A DNA stretch of 64,000 nt from Nageia nagi (GCA_050084985.1 JBITNC010000002.1:19344001-19408000), one strand, 5' to 3'; shown: positions 1 to 11,700, counted from the stretch's first letter. Notes: generated by a model from the letters alone, not told the origin. Made by a program: numbers and translations.

Positions 1-1345
1 TTATCTTTAGTCAACATAGATGGCTCATATAATTTTAAATGTTCCACATTCACAACCAAATAGATATTCATATATGTTGGTAGATTTAATATAAAAATAT
101 TCTCACTTACTTGCTTTAAAATCTCAAATGGTCCATACCTTGTAGGTTTCAACTTCTTGGCTGGTCCTTACAACCTCTCCTTACTAAGATGCAACCAAAC
201 ATGGTTCCCCCCATGAAACTTATGGTTAACTCTATATTTTTCAAATATCATGTTTTACTTGGCTTAGCTTATTTTAATTTTCTCTTGAAATTTCAAATTA
301 ATATGTCTAATATTTTCAACAAATGTTTCAACTTACTTTTCCTCTTTCTCAAGTGAATCTTCTTCATCCTTTTGCTATCCAAACACATAATCAAAAGATG
401 AAGTTTGTAAATTACCAAAATAAGTCTCAAAATAACTCTTATTGACGGAAGAATGAATTGCCCTATTGTATAAATGTTGGATATATTTCAGATGTTCATG
501 TCAAGACTTAGGATGCTTGCCACAATAACCCCTCAAGAGTTGAACCACTTTCCTATTCACCACCTTAGTTTTTCCATCTATTTTAGGATAAAAGGCAATA
601 CTCCTCTTCAACCTTGTATCCATATGTTCTCACAAACATGTCCAAAATTTGCCCAAAAATCTACTATCTCTATCTTAAATAATAGAAGCATGCAATCCAA
701 AATGAACCCAACATGTGAAAAGAACAAATTTGGAGCATCTTGTCTTGTTATAGCCTTCTTACAAGGAATCAAAATATACATCTTGCTAAATCTATCCACA
801 ACAACAAATAAATAGTCATGACCCTTCCATGTCATAGGTAATCCTCCTATAAAATACGTGGAAATAAACTCCCAATGATGTGAAGTTATTGGAAGTGGTT
901 GATATAAACCCTATTTCATGTTACTTGGCTCATTGGTGCAATAGAAAAAATACCCCCTTATGTAATTGGCAACTTGATCTTGAATATTTGGCCAATATAC
1001 ATACTTTTTAAAATTATACAATATCTTTCCAACCATAAAATATCCTACAATATTTGAAGTAGATGCTTCTCTAATCAATCTAATCCTTTCACCTACAGGA
1101 ACACATAATGCATTAAAATGATAAAAAAGTCCATTTTGTTAATGAAAATCATCCAAGCCCTCATACTTAGATGTAGATAAAGATAACTGCTTATACATCT
1201 CTTTGAAGTCAATACCCTACACATGTGCCTTTGAAAATAAATCAAAAAGAAAAAGAAAATATTTAGCACTAAGAGGGAACTCACTAGCCCTTATTTGCAT
1301 CTTGTTAATAGGCTAAAATCAATGTTACACACTATTAATGGTATG
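1..1345 (-). pseudogene. Ty3/gypsy integrase, 3' part of minus-strand element 1 (pol C-terminus)
   Basis: Read on the minus strand from 1345 down to 1, broken frames give the end of a Ty3/gypsy pol. The first part is the linker and zinc-binding N-terminus of integrase (1345-900). The catalytic core follows, with the motif WKGHDYLFVVVDRFSKM at about 835-780, whose D is the first residue of the DDE triad. The C-terminal tail near 250-10 reads YGPFEILKQVSENIFILNLP and then NVEHLKLYEPSML, as in gypsy integrases without a chromodomain. The second D and the E lie in the frameshifted stretch 600-300 and I cannot place them. The 3' end and 3' LTR lie left of the window. Its 5' half continues beyond the nested element at 6349. 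Family assignment is firm; the lineage is not. Confidence 0.85.
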
Positions 1346-1348
1346 GAA
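1344..1348. repeat. Target-site duplication TGGAA (left) of element 2
   Basis: TGGAA directly before the 5' LTR. It is identical to 6349-6353 directly after the 3' LTR. Removing 1349-6348 plus one TGGAA rejoins the minus-strand pol of element 1. Confidence 0.93.
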
Positions 1349-1728
1349 TGTTAGGATTCCATATCCTAACATTTACTTAGATTATGGTTGTTTAGTAATT
1401 AGAATATCAACTTATATTAAATGTAAAGGGACCAACATATTTGTAAGGAAAATCACCATTTTGTATTGAACAACTGATTAGGGTTAGAGTAGGCAGACTA
1501 TAAATATGTGTGGGAATAGAATAGTTAGCATCTTAAAAAATATATAATTTGAGTTGCAAGGAGGTAGCCCACTTGAAGTGGCCCATGATTCATTATGGCT
1601 ATTTAGCAAAGTAATTATATTACTATCTTGTTCTATTCAAATTCATGTTGCTAATGTTATAATATTTGGATACATTATGTTATCAATTTTTACTGATAAT
1701 CCCATTAGGAACTTGAAAGTTACTAACA
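1349..1728 (+). repeat. 5' LTR of element 2
   Basis: 380 bp, TGTTAGGATTCC at the left and ACTAACA at the right. A TATA-like CTATAAATAT lies at 1498-1507 and probably marks the U3 promoter. The downstream part contains CTTGAAGTGGCC, which recurs in the LTR of element 5 near 31.26 kb. Confidence 0.93.
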
Positions 1729-1730
1729 TT

Positions 1731-1742
1731 TGGTATCAGAGC
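1731..1742 (+). promoter_or_regulatory. Primer-binding site of element 2 (initiator tRNA-Met type)
   Basis: TGGTATCAGAGC, two bases after the 5' LTR. This is the exact plant PBS complementary to the 3' end of initiator tRNA-Met and primes minus-strand DNA synthesis. Confidence 0.95.
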
Positions 1743-2339
1743 TTTGATATTGGCACCTATGGGCTATTTGAAGATCAAGATTGTGTGTTTCTAATTGAAA
1801 TACTACCAATTGTTTTAAAAACATAAAGATCACCTCAAGTTGGAAACCTAGATTTTGTGCATTTTATAATAAAAACTATGCTAATTTTTTTTTAGAATTT
1901 TGGTCAGATTTTTCCAGCATAGTTCATGACCCTCATTCATACCATGCCATTCCTATATCATGCCCTTCCATTCATACTTCTATTCCCTATGCATAGACTT
2001 TCAATCTGTAAGTCATCACCATTTTTGAAACAATCATTTTCCTTAAGAATCCTAAATTCCCTTACTATAAATAACAACTACTAAAATGGGAAAAAACTTC
2101 AAAGGTCATTATATTTCAAACTATGAGGAATTAGGCAATTTTAACAAAGTAAATTTTTTACCTATGATAATGATTTTATAGAAAAAAAGATATAAATTTT
2201 TAAAAATCATCATTTTGTGACCTATCCCATTATGATTATTTTTTCATGTTGATCATTTTGATATATATCACCCATAAATTTTTTTCAATATCCAAAAAAA
2301 GTAATTTCTAAAAATAGCAGTTCTTGAAATAGTAAGATG

Positions 2340-3200
2340 GTTGAAGATTGAAGATTCTTTGATATGGATAAATTATCATAGCACATAGACTAGCTACAAG
2401 ACCTAATAGGTGATTCTCATCTCTCCATTACTCTTGATGTACATAGAGAGTCAATAGAAGTGATAACTTCCTCTTATGGTACTATGGATCAAAATATTCA
2501 ACTCTTGGAGCAAGCCATAGTTCATAACACATCAATCACTATAAGTGGATCAATTCAATCTCAAACATATATTGGGCAAGTATTCCATAACATAAAAGGA
2601 CTACAAAAAGCCTTTATTATTTCATGAAAAACTAAGTTGGACTTTCCAATATTTGATGGTGATAACCCCACTAGCTAGTTGTATAAGGTTGAGTAATATT
2701 TCTCCTTAAATCAAATACCCAATGATGAAAAGGTCAACTTCACCTCTTTTCACCTAGAGTGTGAAGCCATACAATGTTAACAATGGTTTGAAAAGGCATA
2801 TGGCAGCCCATATTAGGGGATTTCACTTACAACCTCCTTTTCAAATTCAATCCTAGTGATTTTGAAGATTTCACTAGTGCCCTCACTAAATTGCGCCAAA
2901 TGACTATGATGAGAGAATACCAAACTAAAATTTAAAAAGCATGCTAATTTTAATGAAGAATTAGATGAGGGATTCTTTTGTAGTTATTTTATTAGCAAGC
3001 TAAAGGAAGAAATTCAATTAGAAGTTAAATGTTCAATCCCAACAACATGACATCAATAATAGGGTTTGCCAAATTGGTAGAGGATAATTTTAGTGCACAA
3101 TGCAAAAATAACATGCAATTCAAAATTGACTAGAATAAATATACTCTCAAAGGAAATAAGGTAGGGCAATCATAAATTATTAGTTCTCAATGCATGGAGA
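2340..3200 (+). pseudogene. gag of element 2 (retrotransposon capsid)
   Basis: Broken plus-strand frames give a gypsy gag. KLDFPIFDGDNPTS at about 2632-2675 is the usual start of the capsid domain, followed by VEQYFSLNQIPNDEKVNF and, further on, a tract ending LVEDNF near 3090. The capsid would assemble virus-like particles around the element RNA. Several stops and frame changes are visible, for example TAG within the W position after DNPTS. No zinc knuckle and no protease were found after it, and the frame passes almost directly into RT. Confidence 0.8.
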
Positions 3201-3269
3201 AACTATTGAAGAAAGGACGTAATGTAATTAAATTAATCACTATGAGTCAATCACCTAACATTCAGTCTT

Positions 3270-4080
3270 ACCATTACCCCTGCCTATAAAAGGATGAAAT
3301 AGAAAGGCTTATGGAAGATATGTTAGAAGCTAGCATCATTCACCCAAGTGTGAGTCCTTAGTCTTCTTTAGTTTTGTTGGTTCACAAAAATGATGGGTCA
3401 TGGTGGATGTGTATTCACTTTCAAGATCTAAACAAAATCACCATCAAGGATACATTTCCCTTTTTGGTCAATGATTAACTATTAGATGAACTCCATGGTG
3501 CTAAATATTTTTTTCAAATTAGATCTTTGATCTAGGTACCATCAAATCCATATTTGTAAAGACGACATCCCCAAAACTACTTTTTGCATGCATGAAGGTC
3601 ATTATGAGTTCTTAGTAATGCCCTTTGACCTTACAAATGCTCCTTCCACCTTCAAGAGGCTAATGAACTAGGTATTACACCCTTATCTTTGAAAATTTAT
3701 TTTAGTTTTATTTGATGATATTTTGATCTACAACAAAACTTGGGAGTATCACTTATCCCAATTAGATCAGACCTTACAACTCTTCCATAAGAATTAGTTG
3801 TATTCCAAGTGCTCTAAATGTTCCTTAGGCCAACAAGAGCTTGCATACCTTATATACATTATTTTACAAGAAGGTATCAAGGTGGACCCATTGAGGATTG
3901 AGGATATAAAAACTTTTCCTATTCCTAAATCCTTGAAAAGCTTATAGGGTTTCCTTGGATTGATAGGGTACTACCATAAGTTTGTGAAAGATTATATAAA
4001 CATTACAAACCCACTCATAACTTTCATTAATAATAATACCTTCAATTGGTCAACTGAAGCCTATCATGTGCTCTACTCTA
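3270..4080 (+). pseudogene. Reverse transcriptase of element 2
   Basis: RT would copy the element RNA into DNA. In one mostly continuous frame: fingers EIERLMEDMLEASIIHPSVS (about 3298-3357), then HFQDLNKITIKD, the RT motif [12 protein letters not shown] near 3619-3655, and the active site VLFDDILIYN near 3706-3735. The two aspartates of the DD pair are intact. The thumb/connection reads FLGLIGYYHKFVKDY at about 3952-3996. Stops replace Gln or Trp codons at several places, and a frameshift occurs at the RNase H boundary near 4075. The assignment to Ty3/gypsy is certain; the copy is inactive. Confidence 0.92.
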
Positions 4081-4420
4081 GTATTGGCCATGCCAAATTT
4101 CTCCAAAACATTCATCATTAAGAGTGATGTCTCTAGGGTTGAAATTGGAGCCATGTTGATACAATAAGGGATACCCTTGTATTTCACAAGCAAGGCCATG
4201 TCAAGTAGAAACTTAGCTAAATCCACCTATGAAAAAGAAATTCTTACAATCATTCATTTTGTTTAGCATTAGAGGCCCTACCTCATTTTTCATCATTTTA
4301 CATCAGAACCCACCATCATAGTTTGAAATAGTTTCTAAAATAATGTGTCTCCACCCTAGAATAATAAAATTAGATTCCTAAACTATTTGGGGATGATAAT
4401 GATATTATGTATACAAAAGG
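4080..4420 (+). pseudogene. RNase H of element 2
   Basis: After a frameshift near 4075 the frame reads VLAMPNFSKTFIIKSDVSR, the gypsy RNase H start with the first catalytic D as SDVS. IGAMLIQ and the STYEKEILTIIHFV segment follow. The enzyme would remove RNA from the RNA-DNA hybrid. It is broken by stops, and the last part, with SEPTI and H, runs into the linker at about 4330. Confidence 0.8.
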
Positions 4421-4559
4421 TAGAGAGAATGTATTTATTGATGTTCTTTATCAAATATTTGAGGATCCCATGGCACTCCAAGCCATTCATTTCCATTTCC
4501 TTAATGGCATGACTAAGTTAAACAAGAATAGCTCCAAGATAGTTTGACCCACTTAGTGA

Positions 4560-5940
4560 TTCAATAGTTATAAATAGATCTGATGAGCAAACCCACTTTT
4601 TCCTAACATGAGGGAATTTTATGATTCAAAGGTAATATTGCATTGCCTACAAACTCTTCATATCATATGTTAATACTTTAAGAGTTGCATGTTACACCAA
4701 TAGCTACCCATTCTAGGTTTTTGAAAACCTATTAGGGAGTGCTCCACTATTTTTATTAGTTGGGTATGAAACATGACATCAAGAAGTTTGTATCCAAATG
4801 TGATATTTGTTAGTGAAAGAAAGGTGAGATAATGGGAACCCTTGTATTAATTCAATCTTTACCCATACAAGAGCAAACTTGGATAGATATTTAAATGGAT
4901 TTTATCGATGGTCTCCCAAAATCATATGCGAAAGTTGTTATCATGGTAGTCATGGATTGACTTTTCAATTATGTTGACTTCTTCCTATTATCATATCCAT
5001 ACAAGGTTGTTAATGTTTCCCAACTCTTTCTTGAAAACATTTTAAAACTCCATGGGATGCCTTCTACCATTATCATTGATCATGATTTGACATTTGCTAA
5101 TAAATTTTAGAAGGAATTTTTCAAACTCTAGGGAACTAAACTCAATATGAGCTCTGCTTATCACCATCACATAGATTGTCAGAAAGAGATTGTTAATAAA
5201 TATTTATAAATATATCTTTAGTGTTTTGGTTCATCCCAACTAATTAATTGGGTAAAATGGCTCCCCTTATAAGAATTCTAGTATAATACTTTATATCACA
5301 CTTATATCAAGATTACCCCTATGAAGATCTATATGGCCAACCCCCACCCATATTTATCTCTCATATTCTAGGTAGCACAAATGTCCAAGTAGTAGACATC
5401 ACCTTAACCAAATGAGAATACATAATTTGAATCCTTTAGTAAAATCTTCATGTGGATCAACATCAAATGAAACAACAAGCTAATCAATAATGAGTTAAAA
5501 GGTAGTTCCAAGAAGGAGACATGGTTTTCTTATGGATGCAACCATCTTGATAGAAATCTCTCAAAATAAAAGATTCCCAAAAATTTGCTCCATGATTATA
5601 TGGACCTTATAAAATACTCCAACATATTGGCCTTATATCATACAAGTTGTTAGTTTTGGCATCATCCAAGGTTCATCTTATTTTTCATGTCTTCTACCTT
5701 AAGCAAGTCCTAGGCTCTCAAGCTACAATTCATACTAAACTACCGATATTCACTAAGGAAGGGTCCATCATGGTTGAACTTGAGGGTGCTCTAGATTGAT
5801 ACACACACCAGATTTGTAAATGCACTATTACTAAAGTTCTTATCCAATGGCATATATTAAATGCTAAGGATGCAACTTAGGAGACACTCCATTATCTTCA
5901 GCAACAATTTCCTAATTTTTAGCTTTGAGGAAAAAGCTCT
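4560..5940 (+). pseudogene. Integrase with chromodomain-like C-terminus, element 2
   Basis: The zinc-binding part ends with FVSKCDICQ near 4784-4812. The core reads MDFIDGLPKS (4895-4924) with the first catalytic D, then TIIIDHDLTFANKF near 5074-5109 with the second D, then DCQKEIVNK near 5175-5199 with the E. The C-terminal part has LASSKVHLIFHVFYLKQVLG at about 5660-5710. The end reads LIQWHILNAKDAT and LQQQFPNF (5837-5920), as in chromodomain-type tails of plant chromoviruses, which guide integration to particular chromatin. Many stops replace Gln/Trp codons. Confidence 0.85.
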
Positions 5941-5957
5941 CTTTAAGAGGGGTGGCA
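5941..5957 (+). other. Polypurine tract of element 2
   Basis: AAGAGGGGTGGCA directly before the 3' LTR, in the position and composition expected for the plus-strand primer. Confidence 0.8.
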
Positions 5958-6348
5958 TGTTAGAATCCCATATCCTAACATTTACTTAGATTATAGCAGT
6001 TCATTAATTAGAATATTGGCTTATATTGAATGTAAGGGAATCAACATATTTGTAAGGGGAATCACCATTTTGTATTGAATGGTCAATTAGGGTTAGGGTA
6101 GGTAGAGTATAAATATATGTGGAAATAGAATAGTTATCATCTTGGAAAATATATTGTTTGATTTGTAAGGAGGTATCCCCCTTGAAGTGGCCTATGATTC
6201 ATTTTGGTTATTTAGTAAAGTAATTATGTTACTATCTTGTTCTATTCATGTTCTTGTTGCTTATGTTGTGAGATTGGGATACATTCTATTATCATTTTTC
6301 ACTATTATTTGGTGAGAATCTCATTTAGGAACTTGCAAGCCCCTAACA
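5958..6348 (+). repeat. 3' LTR of element 2
   Basis: 391 bp, TGTTAGAATCCC at the left and CCCTAACA at the right. It aligns with 1349-1728 along its whole length, with many transitions and a few small indels. A TATA-like TATAAATAT near 6109-6117 is conserved with the 5' copy. Confidence 0.93.
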
Positions 6349-6435
6349 TGGAATTTGTAGGTATAGTTGGTCTAGAAATCATATCAAAAACCTTACTTTG
6401 TGTTCCTTTCTTATACTTGATCACATGATTAAATT

Positions 6436-7510
6436 GTTACAAAAAACCCATCCATCTATAATGCCTAGTTTGTTGCAATTTTGATTTAGTTTTAAGTACT
6501 TTAATGGTTAATGATCAATATGAATGATTATTTCTTTACCCATTAAGTAATGTTTCCACTTTTTAACAACTTCAACCCATGTATACATTTCCTTATCATA
6601 AGTAGGATAATTCAAAATGGCCCCACTAAAGTTTTTATAATGATAGCAAATTAGTTTACCTTCTTGTAACAAAATGCCACCCATGGCATAGTCACTTGCA
6701 TCATCCTCCACTTCAAATGGATTCTGCAAATCAAGAAATGCTAGCATAGGTGCACTAACAATTTTTTTCCTCAAGGTATCAAAAGATGTTTGTTATTATT
6801 TTCCCAATTGGAACACTTGCTTTTTTCTAGTTACATCATGTAAAGGTGAATCAATATGAGAAAAATCAATAATAAACTTTCTCAAATATTGGAAAATACC
6901 TAAGAGAATCCTCACTTCAGTTACATTAGTTGGCATTGGCCAATCTATTATAGTATTTACTTTAGTAGGATCTATATTAAGTTGTCTATCACCAATAACA
7001 TGACCCAAATAAACCAAAGACTCTTTTCCAAACTCATATTTAGACATTTTCAACAACTTATCCCTATGCAAAGCTTGAAATACTTACCTAATATGTAGAA
7101 CTATAAATAATAATATTGTCCAAGTATACAACAAAAAAAGAATCAATAAATGGATGAAGCACATCATTCATTACCCTCATAAATATGGTCGATGCATTGC
7201 AAAAACTAAATGGAAAAATAAGACACTCAAAAAGGCCTTATATTATCTTGAAAGTGGTCTTTCAAATTTCCTCTTTCTTGATGCAAACTTGGTGATATCC
7301 ACTCCTCAAGTCTATCTTAGTGAAGAATCTTGCCCCTTGCAACTGTTCCAAAAGATCATCTATTCAAGGAAAACGGTAGAGATTTTTGATGGTGATTTTG
7401 TTAAATGCTCTATAGTCAATACAAATTCTTCAAGTTTGATTCACAATCACACCTTAAGCAACCAACTCTTGAATCTACATTTTTATCTCCTCTTGCTCCA
7501 AAATTGATTG
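6436..7510 (-). pseudogene. RT and RNase H of minus-strand gypsy element 1
   Basis: Minus-strand frames from 7510 downwards give Ty3/gypsy RT: YRAFNKITIKNLYRFP (about 7420-7370), [16 protein letters not shown] near 7330-7285, and active site VVYLDNIIIYS at about 7137-7105. The canonical YLDD is YLDN, so the second aspartate is lost. Then LVYLGHVIGDRQLNIDPTKV and IFQYLRKFIIDFSHIDSPL (7030-6840). RNase H follows at 6774-6508 with FEVEDDASDYAMGGILLQEG and TYDKEMYTWVEVVKKWKHYL. The frame then continues through PLKYLKTKSKLQQTRHYRW to the TSD at 6353 and resumes as integrase at 1345. The element is inactive. Confidence 0.92.
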
Positions 7511-7559
7511 TCAATATAAAGCTATGTTGAGAAATGAATAATTAGGTAATAATTGAATA

Positions 7560-8290
7560 TTATGTTGTATATCTCATATAGGAGGTAATCCCTATGGATT
7601 TACAAATAAGTTAGTAAACTCCTAGAGCAATTTATGCATCCATTCTTCCTTTTGCATGTTGTTAATGACCTAGAATCAATGTTTTATGCTGCTAACATTA
7701 TGAGATTCACCTCACTATAATCTTCAATTTTTACCATGATCAACATAAATGTTTTAGAAGCATTTACAAGACATTTTACCTCACTGTAAATGACCAAAGG
7801 TATCCATTTCTAGATTTTTTATACACTACCTAGAAACACATTTCCATCTTTCACCAATCATAATTTGTTTAAACTTTTGTAATAGATACCATCTCTAACC
7901 TAAATATAAAGGTTACCAAGAATAATACTAGAAATTTCTAAACGAACAACATCAACCACAACTTCATCAATGTACTTTGTACAAATAGCAAATTTTAACT
8001 TACATTTATATAGGGACTTGCAAACTAACATTACGATGCACCCAACCCAAAAAATATGGATTTGGATGGTTGAAAGTTTTTCAATCCCAAATTACATATA
8101 ATAGATTATGAAATCAAATTTGCTTGAGAACTCAAATCAATAATGCAATCTACTATTATTTTCTTAATTTGGATTTTGAGATGGAATAACTGAATTCCTT
8201 ATTATTTAATATCTTGATGTTCTTCAACCTTTTGAATGATTGAACAATTTAGTTTCTCATCAATATCTGCATTTCCCTCAATATCCTCAC
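7560..8290 (-). pseudogene. Aspartic protease region of element 1
   Basis: Minus-strand frames read LFHLKIQIKK then VDCIIDLSSQANLIS at about 8180-8090. Gypsy proteases have DSG at this place (IDSGSQANLI); here DLSS keeps the catalytic aspartate but loses the glycine. Downstream, KFAICTKYIDEVVVDVV-like text and IILGNLYI fit the second half of retropepsin. The region has many stops and is noncoding now. It lies between gag and RT as expected. Confidence 0.7.
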
Positions 8291-9160
8291 ATTAAAGAAT
8301 CATAACATTAGTTTTCTCCTTATTCTTTTTCTTATATGGATGTAATTTTACATGAAGTTTCCAACATTTATCATCAACATGATCATCTTTATCACAATGA
8401 CTACAATTTCTATTATCACCTTCTTTCTTTGAAATAGTAGTGGTCTTAGTTTCTTGCTTATCTTTGTCTTGATATTTATCTTGATATTTATCTTTATCTT
8501 GTCCTCCCCTTGAATTAGAAGCCTTCTTGGATTCCTCATATTGTCTCCTAACTTTACCATCCTCCTCTAAGTATTGCACCACACACACTTGATCAATATT
8601 AGTATAATTAAACAACATGATAGTCTTTTGTAAATGAATATGTAAACCTCCACTGTAATTCATTAAAGTTTGAGAATCTTTTAGTGAAACCCCAAGAAAA
8701 TTAGTTTGTTTCCTAAATACCATATTGTATTCTTGAACCATTTGCCCCCTTTTTTTTTCTAAAGAATTACCATTTTATCAATTGTTTATTATGATATCCT
8801 AATGGATAATATTAATCTCTTAACAAGTTCTTAAATTCATCCCAAGAAGATACTTCCAATAAGTGTTCATGACTAAGAGTTTCTACATGGATTACCTACC
8901 AAACTAAAATATGAACACCCATATTTAATCTAGAAAAATAAATTTTATCAACATCATTTATAACACTATGAATTTAAAAACAAACCTCTAATTGTTTCAA
9001 CCAATTGTTCAACTTTTTTGCATCAACCTCTCCACCAAAAGTAGGAATGTCTACCATGAATGAAACTTTATTTGATGAAGATGATGAATTAGGTCTTTAA
9101 AATTTATTTTGATTCATCTGATTGAAATTTACATTTACTCTAATAGCCAAAAACTAAACT
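8290..9160 (-). pseudogene. gag of element 1 with CCHC zinc knuckle
   Basis: From a start near 9056 the minus strand reads MVDIPTFGGEVDAKKLNNWL, the standard plant gypsy capsid opening. Frames after a break near 8760 continue with VQEYNMVFRKQTNFLGVSL and LMNYSGGLHIHLQKTIMLF. A basic, lysine-rich stretch with a repeated DKYQDK unit (near 8470-8510) precedes a zinc knuckle, CSHCDKDDHVDDKCWKL (about 8412-8362), a perfect CX2CX4HX4C RNA-binding motif. The 149-codon tail at 8292-8741 is open throughout, unusually well kept for this window. The protein would package the RNA. Confidence 0.88.
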
Positions 9161-9398
9161 AAATGAGCCAAATTATTCTTTATTACCAAAAATCTCCTTT
9201 CAAAATTATCATCTATCATAGTACAAATAATAGATTATTGCTCCTCCAAATCATTCATTTCAGTCACTCTACACCTTTGAACAACCTAGGGATCCTCCAA
9301 AATAAATTTTGGTCTTTGATATCTCATCCCAAACATCAAAAAGCATGTTGTGTATAGCTATAATCCCCAAATATTTGGCCCCAAATTTACGTACACAA

Positions 9399-9410
9399 GA
9401 TTTGATACCA
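9399..9410 (-). promoter_or_regulatory. Decayed primer-binding site of element 1
   Basis: The minus strand reads TGGTATCAAATC, matching the initiator tRNA-Met PBS TGGTATCAGAGC except for two changes at the end. It lies about 350 bp upstream of gag, two bases after the probable LTR end. Confidence 0.72.
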
Positions 9411-9412
9411 CA

Positions 9413-9969
9413 TGATCCATAATCATTATATGCTTATAACATATTTGAATCCTCAATTACATATTCAAATGAAAAAAATATTTACCACTATGAGACCCAT
9501 AAAATTGCATATAACTTCAAAATTGCATTATGTAAATACTACAAATTAATAGTCTCAATTGCACACAATAAGATCAACATAATAATTTACCTTAGTTCAC
9601 CTAATGTGGGCTAACTCAGCATGGAATTAGAGCCTTATCTTCTCATTGTCTATGGAAATTACAATATTACATACATATAGAGAAATATCATCAAAATAAT
9701 AGTAATACCATCTCCTACAACACTACTACAATCTCCTATAGCAAGAAGAACAACTTCAGAACTATAAAAATTCTAGAATGACTCTTGGTATTCCTTTAAA
9801 TATTTATAATCCCAAACCCCAAAAATCTCTAAAACTCCATTGAAGAATCAAGAGAGTAGCATTCCTTTAAATAGGATTGGAAATATCTTCAAGACACTAG
9901 TTGATGATCCTAAACCTCTCAGTTTTGTCAATCATCAATGCCCCTTTAACTTTCACTATTGACTCATCA
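9413..9969 (-). repeat. Probable 5' LTR of element 1
   Basis: The right edge (in element orientation) is set by the PBS; the boundary reads GGATCA then TG then the PBS. The other edge is tentative: the TGATGAGTCAATAG on the minus strand at 9969 gives TGAT...ATCA inverted ends. A TATA-like CTATTTAAAGG occurs on the minus strand near 9875. The partner LTR lies outside the window, so the length (557 bp) cannot be confirmed. Confidence 0.5.
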
Positions 9970-11050
9970 AAATGGATGTTGTTAATGGCCTAAAAATAGT
10001 AGATGCATGTTATTAACAAAATGGTTTATATCACCAATCACATCTAGATTTTAATATTTAGTTAGTATCTAAGCATAGATACCTCTAGAATGAGTACTTC
10101 TTCTATAGAGGTCAACTGAAAACAATCTAATTCAGGTCAAATTTAGTTACAAAATATGGAATAATAGATATCCTCATGATAACTTTATATGTATCATATA
10201 TTTTACATACAAGTGCATATTAGTTTTGTATTTTCAATAGGTTTTCCTTCAAAAGGTGTTTGTAGGGTATATAAATGTAAGCTAGTTGCCTTATAGTTAT
10301 TAAGGAAAGAAGGTTTTTAAAAATAGCCTACTGTCAAAGATGATATGTCAGCTAGGAGAACTAGAAGGTACAAAAGGATGGCATCAACAACAATGATTGT
10401 CAACTATCGATGAAAGAAAAGCCCATTGAAATAAGTCTACCATCATGATTGATGTCAACTAAATGGGGATAATATCTGAGTGAGTTTGAAGCTAGAAAAA
10501 TAAGATAAGTGATATCAATGAACAAGTTATTACCTCTAGGTAGTAATAAAAGAAGTTGGAAATAATCCAAAATATTTGAGCAACTAGAACTCATGTCAAC
10601 AAGATAGAAAGAGACCCAAAATGGTCTACAACTACTAGGTAAGGATAGATGATGTCATTTATCACACTCCTATCCACTGGGAAAAAGAGTTACAAGTAGT
10701 GTAAGACTGATGAAAATAACTAGATCATGGGGCACCTTATTGATAATATTTCACTAAGGAAAAGGACTACAAATAACCCCCTTTCAAAGAGTCAATACAT
10801 AGTTTGATAGTAATAGTACCATAATAGTATAGTTTGATCTAATTGATCAAACTAGTAGCATCAAGTCTGCATGCATATGATTCAAGGAAAGTTTCAAAGG
10901 AATTAGGAGTTTAGTTAACTCTATCCAAAGGGGAATCTTGACAAGATTCTAAAGGTGAAAACTAATTTATGACATCAATATTGATAAGGAGTTCAATTGA
11001 GGGATTATGACACATACATAAAATACTTAAATAATCTATAGCATGCAAAT
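9970..11050. other. AT-rich spacer without recognised genes
   Basis: No coding frame or family is recognised on either strand. Short inverted words occur, for example AGTTTGAT/ATCAAACT near 10830-10852. The stretch may be the remainder of a decayed insertion. Confidence 0.5.
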
Positions 11051-11700
11051 TGCATGGAGGGATGCTACAACATTATTAAAAACCCTCTTGATTTAGTCAC
11101 AATATTTTAAATGTAAATGATTAACAATTGTTAGTAAAAGTAATAGTTATAAGTCTTATATATTTACAAGTTTTAGCCTATAAATACATAAAGATTGAAT
11201 GTAATAAGGGTTGGATAGTTAAAATGTTTATCCTCTACAATATTGGTAGAGTATCTTTTTGATACAAATATGACATGTTTTCCCTTATTTAATTTAATTC
11301 CTCTTGCATGAGCTTAAATTATTGTATATTCTTTAGTATATACTTCATGATTTCATGGGTAAATATTGAACTATTGGTTGTTAATGACATATCTGGCTAG
11401 GGTTGCATATGTAGGCAATATTGGTTTATGGCTATTAACTTGGTTATCATTTTATTCATGCTACTTAGAAAGCTCATGCTGGTCAAGGATATTCATTTAT
11501 TCAATTTCTTGCACTCAAATATTTCATCTCTTTCTATAACTCTACTCTTTTATTTCTTTCTTGTAACCTATCATTCATAAAATAATATAGAAGATCTCCA
11601 CTTGAGGAGAGTTTGATCCTATACCCAATAAACAAGGTATAAGCCTTTAACCTAGAGATTCAACTATGATAAATAGTTCATCCTTAGTAATGTGGTTGAT
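11050..11700 (+). repeat. Probable LTR/leader of Tat-like element 3
   Basis: The block directly precedes gag of element 3. It holds a TATA-like CCTATAAATACATA at 11178-11191, followed by a plausible polyadenylation-type AT-rich region and CTTGAGGAGAGTTTGATCC near 11602. Neither LTR edge nor the PBS could be fixed, and no matching copy was found downstream of 17.45 kb. Confidence 0.35.

Larger units (their letters stand above)
1349..6348 (+). mobile_element. Complete nested Ty3/gypsy chromovirus (element 2) with both LTRs and TSD
   Basis: A 5,000-bp LTR retrotransposon inserted into the pol of element 1. Both LTRs start TGTTAG and end TAACA. The five bases before the first (1344-1348) and after the second (6349-6353) are both TGGAA, a perfect target-site duplication. 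A PBS follows the 5' LTR and a purine tract precedes the 3' LTR. Inside, in order: gag, RT, RNase H, integrase and a chromodomain-like tail. All frames carry stops, so it is dead. The short LTRs and compact body fit the Reina-type chromoviruses (inference). The orientation is opposite to the host element. In the first 100 aligned LTR bases I count about 14 differences by hand, mostly transitions, so the insertion is old. Confidence 0.95.

Noticed and set aside
608-835. Plus-strand frame at 474-815 over the same DNA
   Set aside because: It is the antisense shadow of the gypsy integrase core on the minus strand.
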